Assembly: GCA_949287065.1 (NCBI GenBank)
Contig: CASEEV010000049.1
Span: 1 to 64,000, forward strand
Source: an uncultured Collinsella sp.
GTDB lineage: Bacteria; Actinomycetota; Coriobacteriia; Coriobacteriales; Coriobacteriaceae
DNA length: 64,000 nt
Reading direction: 5' to 3'
This document shows, in pieces, positions 24,895-35,303 of the stretch. A program made the position numbers and the translations under genes. The notes under the pieces were generated by a model that had not been told where the DNA came from, did no database searches, and saw only the letters and a program-made list of their open reading frames with translations. Each line of letters begins with the position of its first letter. Positions within the stretch are counted from its first letter, which is position 1.

Positions 24895-25716
24895 CTACTC
24901 GCCGCTCTTGATGGCCGCGTAGAACCGCGCGCCGTCGTCGAGGCGCAGAATGCCCACGCGCCCCTGGCCTGCTCCCGCGGCGGCGGAGCAGTCGATGTTG
25001 ATGCGGTCGGGCACGCCGCCGGTGTCCCACGTGGCGCCAACCTCGACGATCTTGCCGCGCCCCTCCTCGTCGGTCATGGGCTCGCACGGGCGGTCGACGT
25101 AGTAGCTCAAGAGGATCGTCGGCGTATGGCCGGCTATAACCACCGGGCCGCGGCCGTTGCGGTCGATAAGGCCAGTCGGCTGGGACCAGAAGGGCGCCCT
25201 GATCCATACGACGTCCTCGATGGTCTGCGCCGCCATCGCCTCGTCGACGGAGCCGGTCTCCGCGTACACAGGTGCAGCGATCTCGGGATTGATACCGGCA
25301 TGAACGAGCAGGTACTGACGGTCGCCCAGGCGCACGTCGAAGTACAGCGGCAGCGCGCGCACCCAGTCGACGATCTCCTGGAACTCGTCGTCCTCGAGCT
25401 TGTCGAGGCCCTCGAGCGTGGTGAAGCCGCCGTTGAGCGCCCACAGGTCGACCGATTCATGGCGGATAAGGCCGAACAGGCGCTTCTCCTCTAAGTGGGC
25501 CACGGCGTCGAGCATCATGTGCTCGTGGTTGCCCAGAAGCACGTGCGCGTTGGGCAGCGAGCGCACGAGCTTGACCACGCCGAGCGGGTCGGGCCCGCGA
25601 TCGACCATGTCGCCGAGCACGAAGAGCGTGTCGCTCGACCCGAGCGAGATCTTCTCGAGCGCCTCGTCAAAGGCGCGCAGATGGCCGTGGGCGTCAGAGG
25701 TTACGTATACCGCCAT
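24895..25716 (-). CDS. Calcineurin-like metallophosphatase (Ser/Thr-phosphatase/ApaH-PrpE type)
   Basis: 273 residues with the binuclear-metal motifs TSDAHGH (D-x-H), LGDMVDRGPD (GDxxDRG) and LLGNHEHMM (GNHE) within the first 75 residues, then histidines in LVHAGI and IAGHTP. This spacing matches bacterial PPP-type phosphatases, which act on phosphoproteins or dinucleoside tetraphosphates; the real substrate is unknown. It is a stand-alone gene with a GGAGGG ribosome site, convergent to sbcC. Confidence 0.85.
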   Translation of the reverse strand: MAVYVTSDAHGHLRAFDEALEKISLGSSDTLFVLGDMVDRGPDPLGVVKLVRSLPNAHVLLGNHEHMMLDAVAHLEEKRLFGLIRHESVDLWALNGGFTTLEGLDKLEDDEFQEIVDWVRALPLYFDVRLGDRQYLLVHAGINPEIAAPVYAETGSVDEAMAAQTIEDVVWIRAPFWSQPTGLIDRNGRGPVVIAGHTPTILLSYYVDRPCEPMTDEEGRGKIVEVGATWDTGGVPDRINIDCSAAAGAGQGRVGILRLDDGARFYAAIKSGE

Positions 25717-25880
25717 GGTTCCCTCCTTCCGGTTCCTGACCCATGATACCCGTAGCAGCCCAAATCAAGCAACTTTTGGCACGTAGCGCGTCAAAGAGCA
25801 TGCGGATCCCCGGGAACGCATCGCCCCGAAGCATCACCGGAACAAAAAAGAGCGCCTTGCCGGAAGCCTTTGCCAGCCTC

Positions 25881-26801
25881 TCAGCGCCCGAGCGCCTCGA
25901 GCGCAAGAGCGAGCTCGCCGCGCACCGTCTCCTGAAACGCGGCGCAATCGACCTGAGAAAGCCCGTAGCCGATGGTATAGGGAGAGGAGACCCAGCGCGG
26001 CATGGCCTTCATCCACAGCATGTCGCCCAGCGGATAGAAGAACAGGTTGTACGACGTGCAGGCGCCCCCGTGGTACGTCTCGAGCAGGTAGCGCGCGATC
26101 ACCTGCGCGCAGTCGGCGAGCGCGTCCACCCGACGCGCCGCATCGCCCACAAGGGCGGCTACGGGCTCTGCCGGAGCCCACGGGGCAAAGGCGGGCCCTT
26201 CTCCGCCTTCCCTGCGAGGCTCGAAGGTCTCGCTGCGGCAAAGCGCATGCGGCGGCAGGCCCTCTGCCGATATCCCGACGTTGATCTCCTCGAGGCCCAT
26301 GACAGGATGCTCGGAGAGCGTCACCCGAACGTCTTCGGTGCGGTACACCTCGGTACCCGCAACGTTCTCTGGAGCGACCCTGGCGTAAGCGTTTGCGTGC
26401 TCGAGCCCCACGATCTGCATATGGGGGTGCAGAAGCGACCCGCCCGAGAGCGGCCCGAAGTTCTTGAACATAACGACGCTCTCGAACCGGGCATCCGCGC
26501 TCATGGCGGCAAAGCACTCGAGCGCGAACCGAAAGACGCGACGGTTGGTCGCGCGGTCGTAGCGCGAGGGACCGCCCTCGTGGTCGGATGACTCGATGAC
26601 CACAGTCTGCACCGTGTGCCGCAGCGTGCGGTACTTGTTCATGAGCCAGATACGGTCGTCTTCGTGCCGAAAGATGTCGCTCAGGCCCGCGACGTCGCAA
26701 AACGGGCAGGGATTCTCGCGGTGGCGGATGTTCTCGGGCTTCTTGCGCGCAACGCCCGGCTCGAACACCAAGAGATCGGACAGGTCTCGCCGCTGGTCCA
26801 T
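25881..26801 (-). CDS. DUF4931 protein (GalT-like HIT superfamily)
   Basis: 306 residues. The N-terminal part has a metal-site-like ENPCPFCDVAGLSD, then LMNKYRTLRHTVQTVVIESS and the HIT-type block FKNFGPLSGGSLLHPHMQIVG, which is the arrangement of DUF4931 proteins and resembles galactose-1-phosphate uridylyltransferase. HxHxQ-type chemistry suggests nucleotidyl transfer or hydrolysis; the substrate is not known. The ATG of MDQRRDLSDL is used. Longer in-frame readings run into ureD and are not real. It may be cotranscribed with the urease genes or use a TATTAT -10 in the 146-bp gap. Confidence 0.75.
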   Translation of the reverse strand: MDQRRDLSDLLVFEPGVARKKPENIRHRENPCPFCDVAGLSDIFRHEDDRIWLMNKYRTLRHTVQTVVIESSDHEGGPSRYDRATNRRVFRFALECFAAMSADARFESVVMFKNFGPLSGGSLLHPHMQIVGLEHANAYARVAPENVAGTEVYRTEDVRVTLSEHPVMGLEEINVGISAEGLPPHALCRSETFEPRREGGEGPAFAPWAPAEPVAALVGDAARRVDALADCAQVIARYLLETYHGGACTSYNLFFYPLGDMLWMKAMPRWVSSPYTIGYGLSQVDCAAFQETVRGELALALEALGR

Positions 26802-26947
26802 GGGCCTCCTCCAAACAATGCGAGCCTCTCCGCAAGCTCCCTCGGCATGCGCGCCCTCGCGATTGCTCACACTGCCTCCCGTCGTCAGTTCCAACCACAT
26901 AATACGGCACTGTTCCCGGACGTGAGCCGAGAGAGGCTGATCAAAGC

Positions 26948-27856
26948 TCAGAGGTGGGAGACGAGCGCGGCGGGAAAGCCCGCAGCAGCGGCAACACGAG
27001 CGAGATTGCGTTCCAGATCCTGCGCACGGCAGCCCAACAGGCGCACCGCCCATCCCCTCGTCCCCGATGCGCATCGCAGGCGAGTGACGCCGCCCATCAC
27101 CGTCGGCGTCGAACAACGAGCACCCTCGTCTGCGCAAACCACTTCCTGAGCGGCCTCCGTTTCACGGCTGATGAGCTCCCGAGCGCTCCGGAACGTCTCT
27201 TCCGTGCAGCCGGGTCCCAGCACCACCAAACTCGCCAGGTGCGTGCATCCTTCAAAGAAGCCCAAGCCTTCCAGGTCGTTCTCGGCGGGGTCGAGCACAA
27301 GGTTGTCGGCAAATACGGGCTCGCCGCCCACACAGACCTGCACGCGACTTACAAAACGCGCGAATCGGAAACGCTCTCCGCGGGCCGCGCGGCCGCACGA
27401 CACAACCTCGGCATAAGCCACCTGCGCCGTTGCGTCGGCAAGATCTATGCGGGTAGACCCGGCAAAACGCGAGCCGGCAAACGGAATGACCGGCTGCTGC
27501 CAATACAAGAGCCGCCCTCCCGCAGCCACCTCGAGCAAAGTTTCGCGCGATGCCCCGCCAGGGCCGGCCATCCGGTGAACCTTCTCGTACGCTTGCGAGC
27601 TCATCGCAAGCGCGGCACCCGACCCAACTGCCACCCGCACGCACTGCGCATCGCCCTCCATAAGACCGGCCGACGAGCTCATGGCAACAACATGCGCCCA
27701 TTCGGGCGCGGTGGGGCTATGCAACGGCTTCATCACGCGGAGGGGCGGCGTGGCAAACGCATGCTCCAGCGTCGTGGCTCCCGCGGGCCCGCGAATCGTC
27801 TCGAGCTCCAGCACGGTTGGACGGCCGTAACGGTTGGCCGTCGTAACGTTGCTCAC
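26948..27856 (-). CDS. ureD: Urease accessory protein UreD (UreH)
   Basis: Scaffold that binds apo-urease with UreF and UreG during nickel insertion. 302 residues; family blocks include [29 protein letters not shown] and [16 protein letters not shown]. The start is a GTG that overlaps the ureG stop (GTGA), so the two are coupled. It is the last urease gene, consistent with the ureABCEFGD order of many Gram-positive bacteria. Confidence 0.92.
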   Translation of the reverse strand: MSNVTTANRYGRPTVLELETIRGPAGATTLEHAFATPPLRVMKPLHSPTAPEWAHVVAMSSSAGLMEGDAQCVRVAVGSGAALAMSSQAYEKVHRMAGPGGASRETLLEVAAGGRLLYWQQPVIPFAGSRFAGSTRIDLADATAQVAYAEVVSCGRAARGERFRFARFVSRVQVCVGGEPVFADNLVLDPAENDLEGLGFFEGCTHLASLVVLGPGCTEETFRSARELISRETEAAQEVVCADEGARCSTPTVMGGVTRLRCASGTRGWAVRLLGCRAQDLERNLARVAAAAGFPAALVSHL

Positions 27857-28467
27857 TTAGGGACCCCCTCCAGCAGCACATTGGCGCGGATCCACGCTTC
27901 GACGGCGGCGACGCCCTCTCCCGACCGCGTGTTGGTAAATACGAAAGGACGCTCGTCGCGCATACGGCGCGCGTCGCGCTCCATGACCTCAAGGCTTGCG
28001 CCCACGTACGGAGCCAAGTCGGTCTTGTTGATCACGAGAAGGTCGCTGCGCATAATACCCGGTCCGCCCTTGCGCGGGATCTTGTCGCCTTCCGACACAT
28101 CGATCACAAAGATCGTGGCATCCGCCAGCTCTGGTGAGAACGTGGCGGAAAGATTGTCGCCGCCGCTCTCGATAAAGACGAGCTCGATGTCGGGATGTTG
28201 GCTCACCAGGTCGTCAACCGCCTCGAGGTTCATGCTCGCATCCTCGCGGATGGCGGTGTGCGGGCAGCCCCCGGTCTCCACGCCGATGATGCGGTCGAGC
28301 GGCAGCACGGAATGCTTCGCGAGGAACTCGGCATCCTCCTTGGTGTAGATGTCGTTGGTGACGACGCCCATGCTGTAGGAGTCTGCCATGCGACGGGTCA
28401 GCGCCTCGATAAGCGCGGTTTTGCCTGACCCGACGGGCCCAGCGACTCCGATGCGCACATAAGACAT
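27853..28467 (-). CDS. ureG: Urease accessory GTPase UreG
   Basis: SIMIBI-class GTPase that delivers nickel to urease. 204 residues starting [20 protein letters not shown], which contains the P-loop. The metal-binding CPH motif is in [15 protein letters not shown], the [17 protein letters not shown] switch region follows, and [11 protein letters not shown] gives guanine specificity. All features needed for activity are present. A GGAAGGAA site precedes the ATG. Confidence 0.96.
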   Translation of the reverse strand: MSYVRIGVAGPVGSGKTALIEALTRRMADSYSMGVVTNDIYTKEDAEFLAKHSVLPLDRIIGVETGGCPHTAIREDASMNLEAVDDLVSQHPDIELVFIESGGDNLSATFSPELADATIFVIDVSEGDKIPRKGGPGIMRSDLLVINKTDLAPYVGASLEVMERDARRMRDERPFVFTNTRSGEGVAAVEAWIRANVLLEGVPK

Positions 28468-28540
28468 ATGGTCGTTCCTTCCTCTAAAAAACGGCGGGCA
28501 AAGCAAGATGCGACGGCAACTCGCAACGCGCCGCCGGAGA

Positions 28541-29251
28541 TCAGCTCATAAACAAACGTGTGTACAAGGTTTCGTGTTCTATGGAGCGCACGTCAAAACC
28601 AGGTGAAGAGCGCCCCAGCTCCTCGGGCGCAGCGGCGAGCGCCTTCTCGACGCAGCGCGTCTGCGCGCAATAACTCTGTCGCACTATGCGCTGCCCAGCA
28701 GTCTGGCTCAGCGGGACCGCCTTCACGCAGCACGTGACCATGGCCGAGACCTGAGCGTACAGGTAGCGGCGCAAGAGGTCGGCAAGCGGTATGCCCGCGG
28801 CAGGCGCAAACGCACCGAAGGCCGTGTTCAGGTGATGGGCTCCCGTTTGGGCGTAGCCCAAGAAGAACGAGCATGCATCTCGGTCGCAACCTGGCTCTCG
28901 CGCGTCCTCGTCAAGCAGCTCGCAAGCGGTGCGGCAAAACCTGCCGCCAAGCTTGCGAGACGCCTCGCGCAGCTCGCTCGGCGCTCGATACGCCGCAAGC
29001 CATGCTTCCAGCCTGGCGAGACCCTTGGCGTCGCGGTCACAGGCTCGCTCAAACGCAAGGCACATCCCCAATAGCTCGGTGTAACATAGCGGCCCTTCCA
29101 GCTGCTGGCGCACATAGTCCGCCGCCGACTTCGGATCGTCAACCACGCCTCGCTGCACATATGTCTCGAGGCCAAAGGAGTGAGCGTACGCACCGATGGG
29201 AAACGTCGGGTCGCACACCTGCGCGAGCATGAGCTCGGCCTCGGGACTCAT
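28541..29251 (-). CDS. ureF: Urease accessory protein UreF
   Basis: Activates and gates UreG in the pre-activation complex. 236 residues starting [20 protein letters not shown]; the family motifs [22 protein letters not shown] and [10 protein letters not shown]-like [18 protein letters not shown] are visible. The ATG overlaps the ureE stop by four bases, fixing the start. Confidence 0.92.
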   Translation of the reverse strand: MSPEAELMLAQVCDPTFPIGAYAHSFGLETYVQRGVVDDPKSAADYVRQQLEGPLCYTELLGMCLAFERACDRDAKGLARLEAWLAAYRAPSELREASRKLGGRFCRTACELLDEDAREPGCDRDACSFFLGYAQTGAHHLNTAFGAFAPAAGIPLADLLRRYLYAQVSAMVTCCVKAVPLSQTAGQRIVRQSYCAQTRCVEKALAAAPEELGRSSPGFDVRSIEHETLYTRLFMS

Positions 29252-29850
29252 CGCGGGCCATCTTCTCGCGAAACGCTTGATGCAGCGCTGTGAGATGCAG
29301 GATGCTTGCAATCAGCATCGGCTGCATGGTTGTGACCGTGCGCGTGTCCGGGAACCGAAAAACCCGCCGATATCTGCCTGCCCGGATCCAGCGGCATCCT
29401 GCCAGCCCGTACCTCCACGCCCGGCATGCGTGAAAGAAGGGAGCGCAGCGGCTCATTAGGCGATGTGGCGAAACATCCCGTGCGCTTGGCAGCAAACAGC
29501 GGCGCATGCGTGTTGCCGACGGCCCACGCAATCCGCGCAGCAGCGAACACGTCGTGCTCGTCAACCTGAATAATCAGGGCGCTCTCCTCCTTTATGCGCG
29601 CTACAAGAACGTGCTGCGTAAAGTCATCGATGCCGAGCACGTCGCCATCGCGTATGCCCCGGCGCTGCGCCTCCTCACTGAGTCTGATGCCCACCTCGGT
29701 GCCCTCAGAGCCCACCTTGCGCTGAACGCGCTTGTGGCACTCGTCCCACGAGAAGAGCACCTCCTCCACCACGTAGCCCCCCAGCCGTTTTGAAAGCTCG
29801 TGATGCATGTCCTCGTCGCGAAGCGACCCTATGACGTTCTCACAGATCAT
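29248..29850 (-). CDS. ureE: Urease nickel metallochaperone UreE
   Basis: Nickel-binding chaperone, 200 residues. The N-terminal domain is MICENVIGSLRDEDM and so on; the C-terminal domain has the conserved AWAVGNTHAPLFA histidine region. The tail is histidine-rich (GHAHGHNH, then KHPASHS), the classic nickel-storage end of many UreE proteins. GGAGGG lies 5 bases upstream of the ATG. The gene sits 41 bases after ureC and overlaps ureF. Confidence 0.92.
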   Translation of the reverse strand: MICENVIGSLRDEDMHHELSKRLGGYVVEEVLFSWDECHKRVQRKVGSEGTEVGIRLSEEAQRRGIRDGDVLGIDDFTQHVLVARIKEESALIIQVDEHDVFAAARIAWAVGNTHAPLFAAKRTGCFATSPNEPLRSLLSRMPGVEVRAGRMPLDPGRQISAGFSVPGHAHGHNHAADADCKHPASHSAASSVSREDGPR

Positions 29851-29891
29851 ATATCCCTCCAGTGCCACCTGTTCCGGCGGCGTCAAGATGG

Positions 29892-31613
29892 CTAAAACAG
29901 CCTGTAGCGCTGCGCCAACGGCAGCGTGTCAACCGGAGCGCAGGTAACCGCCTCGCCGTCCACCCGCACCTCGTAAGTCTCCGGATCGACGTCAATATCC
30001 GGGGTCGCGTCATTGAGGCGCATGTCGCGTTTGCCGATCTTTCGGCACGACTCCACCGGCGCCACTTTGCGCTTGAGCCCGAGCGTCTCGCCCACTCCGC
30101 GCTCTGCCGCGGCGCGAGAGGTAAACGTAAGACAGCTCGCCGCGCGCGCCATTCCGTCCGCACCGAACATCGGACGCATCAGCACTGGCTGCGTGGTGGG
30201 GATCGAGGCGTTGGCGTCGCCCATGCGCGCCGCGCAAATGAAACCGCCCTTTACCACCACCTCGGGCGCAACGCCGAAGAACCGTGGGTCCCACAGCACC
30301 AGGTCGGCGAGCTTGCCCACCTCGATCGATCCCACGTAGCGGCTGATGCCGTGGGTCACCGCAGGGTTGATCGTGTACTTCGCAACGTAGCGCCGTGCGC
30401 GGAAATTGTCGTTGCCGTGCCCCCTATCCTCTGACAGCGGTCCGCGTTGAGCGCGCATTTTGCTCGCCGTCTGCCATGTGCGGGTGATCACCTCGCCCAC
30501 GCGGCCCATGGCCTGGCTGTCCGAGCTCATCATGGAGAAGACTCCCAGGTCGTGCAGCACGTCCTCGGCGGCGATGGTCTCGGGGCGTATGCGGCTGTCG
30601 GCAAAGGCCACGTCTTCGGGAATGCGGCTGTCCAGATGGTGGCAGACCATGAGCATGTCGAGATGCTCGTCAAGCGTGTTGCGCGAGAAGGGCATGGTGG
30701 GGTTTGTCGAGCTTGGCAGCACGTTGGGCTGGCTGGCGATGCGCATGATGTCCGGCGCGTGGCCGCCGCCGGCCCCTTCGGTGTGGTAGGTATGAATGGT
30801 GCGCCCGCCGATGGCCGCCACCGTGTCCTCCACGCACCCGCACTCGTTCAGGGTGTCGGTGTGAATGGCAACCTGCACGTCGTAGTCGTCGGCAACGGAA
30901 AGCGCGGCGTCTATCGCCGCGGGCGTGGCGCCCCAGTCCTCGTGGACCTTGAGACCGACTGCGCCCGCCTCGATCTGCTCGGCCAAGGGAGCCGCGGCCG
31001 AGCAGTTGCCTTTGCCCAGAAAACCCAGATTCACCGGGTAGGCCTCCGCCGATCGCAGCATCATGGCGATGTTCCAGGGCCCAGGAGTAGACGTCACGGC
31101 GTTGGTTCCGTCGGCAGGACCGGTTCCTCCGCCGATCATGGTAGTGACGCCGCTCATGAGGGCACATCCCACCTGAGTGGGACTGATGAAGTGGATATGG
31201 GTGTCCACACCTCCCGCCGTGACGATAAGCCCCTCTCCTGCAAGCGCCTCGGTTGCCGCTCCCACTGTCATGCCCGGCGTCACGCCCTCCATAACATCGG
31301 GGTTCCCTGCGTGCCCGATGCCCACGATGAGCCCGTCGCGGATGCCTATATCAGCCTTGTAAACACCCGTCCAATCCAAGATGAGGGCGTTGGTGATCAC
31401 CAGGTCCAACACCCCGTCCGCAGATGTTGCGCCGACGTTCTGGCCCATGCCGTCGCGCAGGGTCTTGCCTCCGCCGAACTTGGCCTCGTCGCCGTAGGTG
31501 GTAAGATCGCGCTCGACCTCGATCACAAGGTCGGTGTCGGCCAGGCGCACCTTATCGCCCGTGGTGGGGCCGTACATGGAGGCGTACGCCTCGCGCGAGA
31601 TGCTCACTGCCAT
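29892..31613 (-). CDS. ureC: Urease subunit alpha (catalytic)
   Basis: Nickel enzyme hydrolysing urea to ammonia and carbamate. 573 residues. Active-site elements are complete: [12 protein letters not shown] (nickel histidines), the carbamylated lysine in [26 protein letters not shown], the flap motif MLMVCHHLD with cysteine and catalytic histidine, and [12 protein letters not shown] with the nickel-bridging aspartate. Length and order match bacterial UreC. GGAGGCAGG precedes the ATG, 18 bases after ureB. Confidence 0.98.
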   Translation of the reverse strand: MAVSISREAYASMYGPTTGDKVRLADTDLVIEVERDLTTYGDEAKFGGGKTLRDGMGQNVGATSADGVLDLVITNALILDWTGVYKADIGIRDGLIVGIGHAGNPDVMEGVTPGMTVGAATEALAGEGLIVTAGGVDTHIHFISPTQVGCALMSGVTTMIGGGTGPADGTNAVTSTPGPWNIAMMLRSAEAYPVNLGFLGKGNCSAAAPLAEQIEAGAVGLKVHEDWGATPAAIDAALSVADDYDVQVAIHTDTLNECGCVEDTVAAIGGRTIHTYHTEGAGGGHAPDIMRIASQPNVLPSSTNPTMPFSRNTLDEHLDMLMVCHHLDSRIPEDVAFADSRIRPETIAAEDVLHDLGVFSMMSSDSQAMGRVGEVITRTWQTASKMRAQRGPLSEDRGHGNDNFRARRYVAKYTINPAVTHGISRYVGSIEVGKLADLVLWDPRFFGVAPEVVVKGGFICAARMGDANASIPTTQPVLMRPMFGADGMARAASCLTFTSRAAAERGVGETLGLKRKVAPVESCRKIGKRDMRLNDATPDIDVDPETYEVRVDGEAVTCAPVDTLPLAQRYRLF

Positions 31614-31631
31614 TTGCCTGCCTCCCCTTCT

Positions 31632-32150
31632 CTAAACTCGCCTTGGCTGTCCTCCGCCGTCTTCGGACACGGGGCGCGCGCCGCCGTCGGACACAGCCTG
31701 CGCCGGCGCACCCTGGTCTCCTGCGCAAGCCGAACCGCCCAAGGCATAGCGCTTGCCGTCGAACCCCACGGCGACGCCGGGGGTGTACCAGCTAAATCCG
31801 CGTTGCTCCGCCCGATCGAGCGCCGCCGCGCATGCGCCCGCGTCGTCAAGCGCGCCCTGCGCGAGCCCGTTCAAGCCGAAGACGCGCCGCGCACCCGCAA
31901 TGCCAACGAGACGCACGCGCTTAACCTCACCAGGCTCAAAGCGCACCGACGTGCCCGAGGGCACGTCCAGCCGGTACCCAAACGCGGCGGCCCGGTCGAA
32001 CCGCAGGCAGCGGTTTGCCTCGAAGAAGTGCAGATGCGACCCTACCTGTACGGGACGGTCGCCCGCGTTGGCAACGTCGAGCTCCACCGTGGGACGGCCG
32101 TCGTTGAGAAGAACAGAACCAGGAGCGCAGATAACCTCGCCCACGTTCAT
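31632..32150 (-). CDS. ureB: Urease subunit beta, with C-terminal extension
   Basis: Structural subunit of the urease trimer. The first 110 or so residues match Ure[59 protein letters not shown] and ARRVFGLNG. The protein continues to 172 residues, about 60 more than usual, through [23 protein letters not shown] into a proline/glycine-rich tail. The start overlaps the ureA stop by four bases. Whether the tail is folded or functional is unknown. Confidence 0.95.
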   Translation of the reverse strand: MNVGEVICAPGSVLLNDGRPTVELDVANAGDRPVQVGSHLHFFEANRCLRFDRAAAFGYRLDVPSGTSVRFEPGEVKRVRLVGIAGARRVFGLNGLAQGALDDAGACAAALDRAEQRGFSWYTPGVAVGFDGKRYALGGSACAGDQGAPAQAVSDGGARPVSEDGGGQPRRV

Positions 32151-32461
32151 CGCGCCACCTCCTGAATGGGATCGTGCACAGTCACGAGCTTGGTTCCGTC
32201 GGGAAACGTGCACTCCACCTGCACTTCTCTGACCATGCCCGCAACACCGTCCATAACGTCTTGCGATGTGAGAATCTCGCGACCCGCGCTCATTAGCTCA
32301 GCCACGTCCTCGCCGTCGCGTGCGCGCTCCATGATCTCGGAGCTTATGAGCGCCACCGCCTCCGGATAGTTGAGCTTGAGGCCCCGAGCTCGCCGCTCGG
32401 AGGCCAGCTGTCCCGCCAGGTGGAGCATGAGCTTCTCCTGGTCCCGTTCCGTCAAATGCAT
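32147..32461 (-). CDS. ureA: Urease subunit gamma
   Basis: 104 residues starting [20 protein letters not shown], with [19 protein letters not shown] and [20 protein letters not shown], all diagnostic of UreA. Length is normal. GGAGAGGG precedes the ATG. It is the first urease structural gene, 72 bases after urtE, with no terminator or clear promoter between them, so it is likely cotranscribed with the transporter. Confidence 0.97.
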   Translation of the reverse strand: MHLTERDQEKLMLHLAGQLASERRARGLKLNYPEAVALISSEIMERARDGEDVAELMSAGREILTSQDVMDGVAGMVREVQVECTFPDGTKLVTVHDPIQEVAR

Positions 32462-32533
32462 GCCCTCTCCTTTCTGCCGCAGCGTCACGGCACCGGGCGG
32501 CTCGGGCGGCCGCCCTCCTCAGAAGCCGCGGGG

Positions 32534-33223
32534 CTAGAGCGCCATGGTCTGCTTGAGCGCCTCTTGGTCGAGCGCGTCGGGCGCGCCGTGCTGAACGATC
32601 TCGCCTTTCTCGATCACGTACACGTCATCGGCCACCTCGAGCGCGAACTCGAGATACTGCTCCACCAAAAGCACGGCCACGTCCTGCTTGATCTGGCCGA
32701 GCACGCGACCGATCTCGGAGACCACGGACGGCTGGATGCCCTCGGTGGGCTCGTCGAGCACTAGCACGCGCGGGCGGGCAACCAGCGCGCGGGCTATGGC
32801 AAGTTGCTGCTGCTGACCACCGGAGAGATCTCCGCCTTTGCGGTTCAGAAACTCCCGCAAGATCGGAAACGTCTCGAAGAGGCTCTCGGGAATCTCGTGC
32901 ACCGACGGGTTGGCCTCCATACCTAGCTCGAGGTTCTCGCGCACGGTGAGCTGCGGAAATATCTCGCGGCCTTGCGGGACGTAGCCGATGCCGGCGCGCG
33001 CCCGTTCGTAGGCGGGCAGCCCCTCCAAGTGCTTGCCGTCGAGTTCGATCTGGCCGGCAGGCGCGGACACGAGCCCCATGAGGGCCTTGAGCGTCGTGGT
33101 CTTGCCGGCTCCGTTGCGCCCCACCAGGGCCGTTACCTTGCCCTTCTCGGCCTTCAGGCTCACACCGTGGAGCACGATGCCCTCGCCGTAGGTGGCGAAC
33201 ATCCTCTGGATCTCAAGCGCCAT
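32534..33223 (-). CDS. urtE: Urea ABC transporter ATP-binding protein UrtE
   Basis: LivF-like ATPase of a branched-chain-type importer, 229 residues: Walker A GRNGAGKTTTLKALMG, Q-loop GYVPQGREIFPQLTV, signature LSGGQQQQLAIARAL, Walker B VLVLDEPTEGIQPSV and H-loop VEQYLEFAL. The EPTEGIQPS Walker B region is typical of UrtE. The ATG overlaps the urtD stop by one base (TGATG). The urease genes directly downstream support urea as substrate. Confidence 0.93.
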   Translation of the reverse strand: MALEIQRMFATYGEGIVLHGVSLKAEKGKVTALVGRNGAGKTTTLKALMGLVSAPAGQIELDGKHLEGLPAYERARAGIGYVPQGREIFPQLTVRENLELGMEANPSVHEIPESLFETFPILREFLNRKGGDLSGGQQQQLAIARALVARPRVLVLDEPTEGIQPSVVSEIGRVLGQIKQDVAVLLVEQYLEFALEVADDVYVIEKGEIVQHGAPDALDQEALKQTMAL

Positions 33224-34008
33224 CACTTCTCGCCCCCTCGTCCCAGGTACACGTCAATCACCGTCTGGTTCTGCGAGACCTCGTCCATAGTGCCCTCGGC
33301 GAGCACCTTGCCCTCATGGAACACCGTCACGTTGTCAGACACGTCCTTGGCGAACTGCATGTCGTGCTCCACCACGACGACGGAGCACTCCTGTTTGATG
33401 CGCTGTAAGAGCTCTGCGGTGTGCTCGGTCTCGCGCCGACTCATGCCGGCCACCGGCTCGTCCAACAGCAGAAGGTCGGGGTGCTGCGTGAGCAGCATGC
33501 CGATCTCGAGCCACTGCTTCTCGCCGTGGGAAAGCCGCGTGGGATAGTCGAAGCATTTGTCATAAAGCCCGATGAAATCCAGGATGTAGCGAATGTAGTC
33601 GCGCTGGTCGGGCTTGAGGTTCAAGAAGGTGGTGGAGTAGAGACTGTGGCGGTTAGCCGCTGCGAGCTCCATGTTCTCGAGAATAGTGATGCCGGGAAAG
33701 ACGCTGGGCGCCTGGAATTTGCGGCTGACACCCAAGTTTGCGATTTTGTAGTCCTTCATGCGGGAAAGGTCGTATTTTCCTTTGAACATGATGCGCCCGC
33801 CGGCAATGCGGTTCTTGCCGCAGATGGCGTCCAAGATGGTCGTTTTGCCGGCGCCGTTGGGACCGATGAAGAAACGGATCTCGTGGTCGCCCACCGTGGT
33901 GCTGACATGGCTGATGGCGTGGAACCCGTTGAAGACCACGCTCACATCCTCAATGGAGAGCAGCGCCGGGGCGTCCTGCTCGCGAACGAGGTTTGCGGTA
34001 TCGCCCAT
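33223..34008 (-). CDS. urtD: Urea ABC transporter ATP-binding protein UrtD
   Basis: LivG-like ATPase, 261 residues: Walker A FIGPNGAGKTTILDAICG, the UrtD-type GVSRKFQAPSVFPGITILENMELA, signature LSHGEKQWLEIGMLL, Walker B LLLLDEPVAGMSRRE and H-loop VEHDM. The LSHGEKQWLEIGM form is characteristic of UrtD rather than of amino-acid importers. The ATG lies one base after the urtC stop. Confidence 0.93.
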   Translation of the reverse strand: MGDTANLVREQDAPALLSIEDVSVVFNGFHAISHVSTTVGDHEIRFFIGPNGAGKTTILDAICGKNRIAGGRIMFKGKYDLSRMKDYKIANLGVSRKFQAPSVFPGITILENMELAAANRHSLYSTTFLNLKPDQRDYIRYILDFIGLYDKCFDYPTRLSHGEKQWLEIGMLLTQHPDLLLLDEPVAGMSRRETEHTAELLQRIKQECSVVVVEHDMQFAKDVSDNVTVFHEGKVLAEGTMDEVSQNQTVIDVYLGRGGEK

Positions 34009-34009
34009 G

Positions 34010-35293
34010 TTAGGCCTCCTTTCTGGAAGCGGATGCAGAGTCAGACGATGTCTGGCCCGCAGTCGGCGCATGTGCGCCCGACGAAGCGGGGTCTCTCTCG
34101 TCTGAAGAGTCGTCAGAGAACGCCGGCGAGGGCGCAGGCTGCATGGCGGGCGCGCCGTCAAAGGCCGGGTCGACGTTTACCGCGGCAACGTCAGCCGGGC
34201 ACGAAGCGACAAGGGCCAAGGAGCCCGCGCCGCCTGTGTGCGAGCGATTGAGCCATGCGCGAACGCGCGCCGGAACGCGCGGCAGATCCATAAGGCCGCC
34301 CGGGAGAAAGAGCACGACCACGATGCAGACCAGACCCAGCAGGTAGTTCCACAGATCGGGGAAGGTCTCCGAGGCAACCGTCTCCACTCCGCTGGTCAGA
34401 AGCGCGCCGATCACGGCGCCCACAAGCGTGCCGCGCCCGCCGATGGCAACCCATACGATCATCTCGATGGAAGGCGCCACGCCCACGTCGGCCGGCGTGA
34501 TGATGCCCACCTGGCTTACGTAGAGGGCTCCGGCGATGCCGGCCACTGCGGCGGAAAGGGCGTAGACGAACACCTTGAAGACAGCGGTGTTGTAGCCGGT
34601 GAAACGAACACGGTTCTCGGAGTCTCGGATGGCCATGAAGATCTTGCCGATGCGACGGTTGACCAAGAAGAAGCAGAGCGCGAAAACGGCGACGAGCACT
34701 GCGAGCGTGACGTAGTAGAGCGCGACCTTTGTCGCGGAGCTCGCAAGCGGTGCGCCCAGGATCGTGTCGAAGTCAGTGAGGCCGTTGGAACCGCCGGTGT
34801 ACTGCTGGCTGCCGACCAGAAGCACGCTCATGATCAGCGCCAGCGCCTGCGAGAGAATGGAGAAGTACACGCCCTTGATGTTGTGCAGGAAGGTGAGCAG
34901 GCCCACCGCCACGGACACGACCACGGGAACGAGAACCACCATGGCAAAGGCGAAGGCGGGGTTGGCAAACGGCGTCCACCACGCGGGCAGCGCGTCGAAG
35001 CCTGACCACTGCATGAAGTCGGGGATGCCGCCGCCCGCAGCCGCGAGCTTGAGGTACATGGCCATGCAGTAGGCGCCGAGGCCAAAGTACACGCCATGCC
35101 CCAAGCTCATGATGCCGGTATAGCCCCAGATCATGTCGAGCCCCAGGGCAACGACGGCGTAGCACATGAAACGTGCGATGAGGGTGGTGCGGAATAGGGG
35201 CAGCACCGCTGGCACTACGGCCAGCATCGCAAAGATGACGAACGCAAGCACGAGACGGTTGCGCTGCGTTTTTGACGATTGCGTAAGAGCCAT
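34010..35293 (-). CDS. urtC: Urea ABC transporter permease UrtC
   Basis: LivM-like integral membrane permease of 427 residues, with roughly ten hydrophobic segments between residues 12 and 345 and family blocks YTGIMSLGHGVYFGLGAYCM, FMAIRDSENRVRFTGYNT and WVAIGGRGTLVGAVIGALL. After the last membrane helix there is an unusual tail of about 70 residues, rich in alanine, serine and aspartate and probably disordered. It lies 10 bases after urtB. Confidence 0.93.
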   Translation of the reverse strand: MALTQSSKTQRNRLVLAFVIFAMLAVVPAVLPLFRTTLIARFMCYAVVALGLDMIWGYTGIMSLGHGVYFGLGAYCMAMYLKLAAAGGGIPDFMQWSGFDALPAWWTPFANPAFAFAMVVLVPVVVSVAVGLLTFLHNIKGVYFSILSQALALIMSVLLVGSQQYTGGSNGLTDFDTILGAPLASSATKVALYYVTLAVLVAVFALCFFLVNRRIGKIFMAIRDSENRVRFTGYNTAVFKVFVYALSAAVAGIAGALYVSQVGIITPADVGVAPSIEMIVWVAIGGRGTLVGAVIGALLTSGVETVASETFPDLWNYLLGLVCIVVVLFLPGGLMDLPRVPARVRAWLNRSHTGGAGSLALVASCPADVAAVNVDPAFDGAPAMQPAPSPAFSDDSSDERDPASSGAHAPTAGQTSSDSASASRKEA

Positions 35294-35303
35294 GGGATAC
35301 CTC

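Noticed and set aside
26802-27137. N-terminal extension of the DUF4931 protein into ureD
   Set aside because: The extension overlaps the conserved end of ureD in another frame; DUF4931 similarity begins close to the ATG at 26801.
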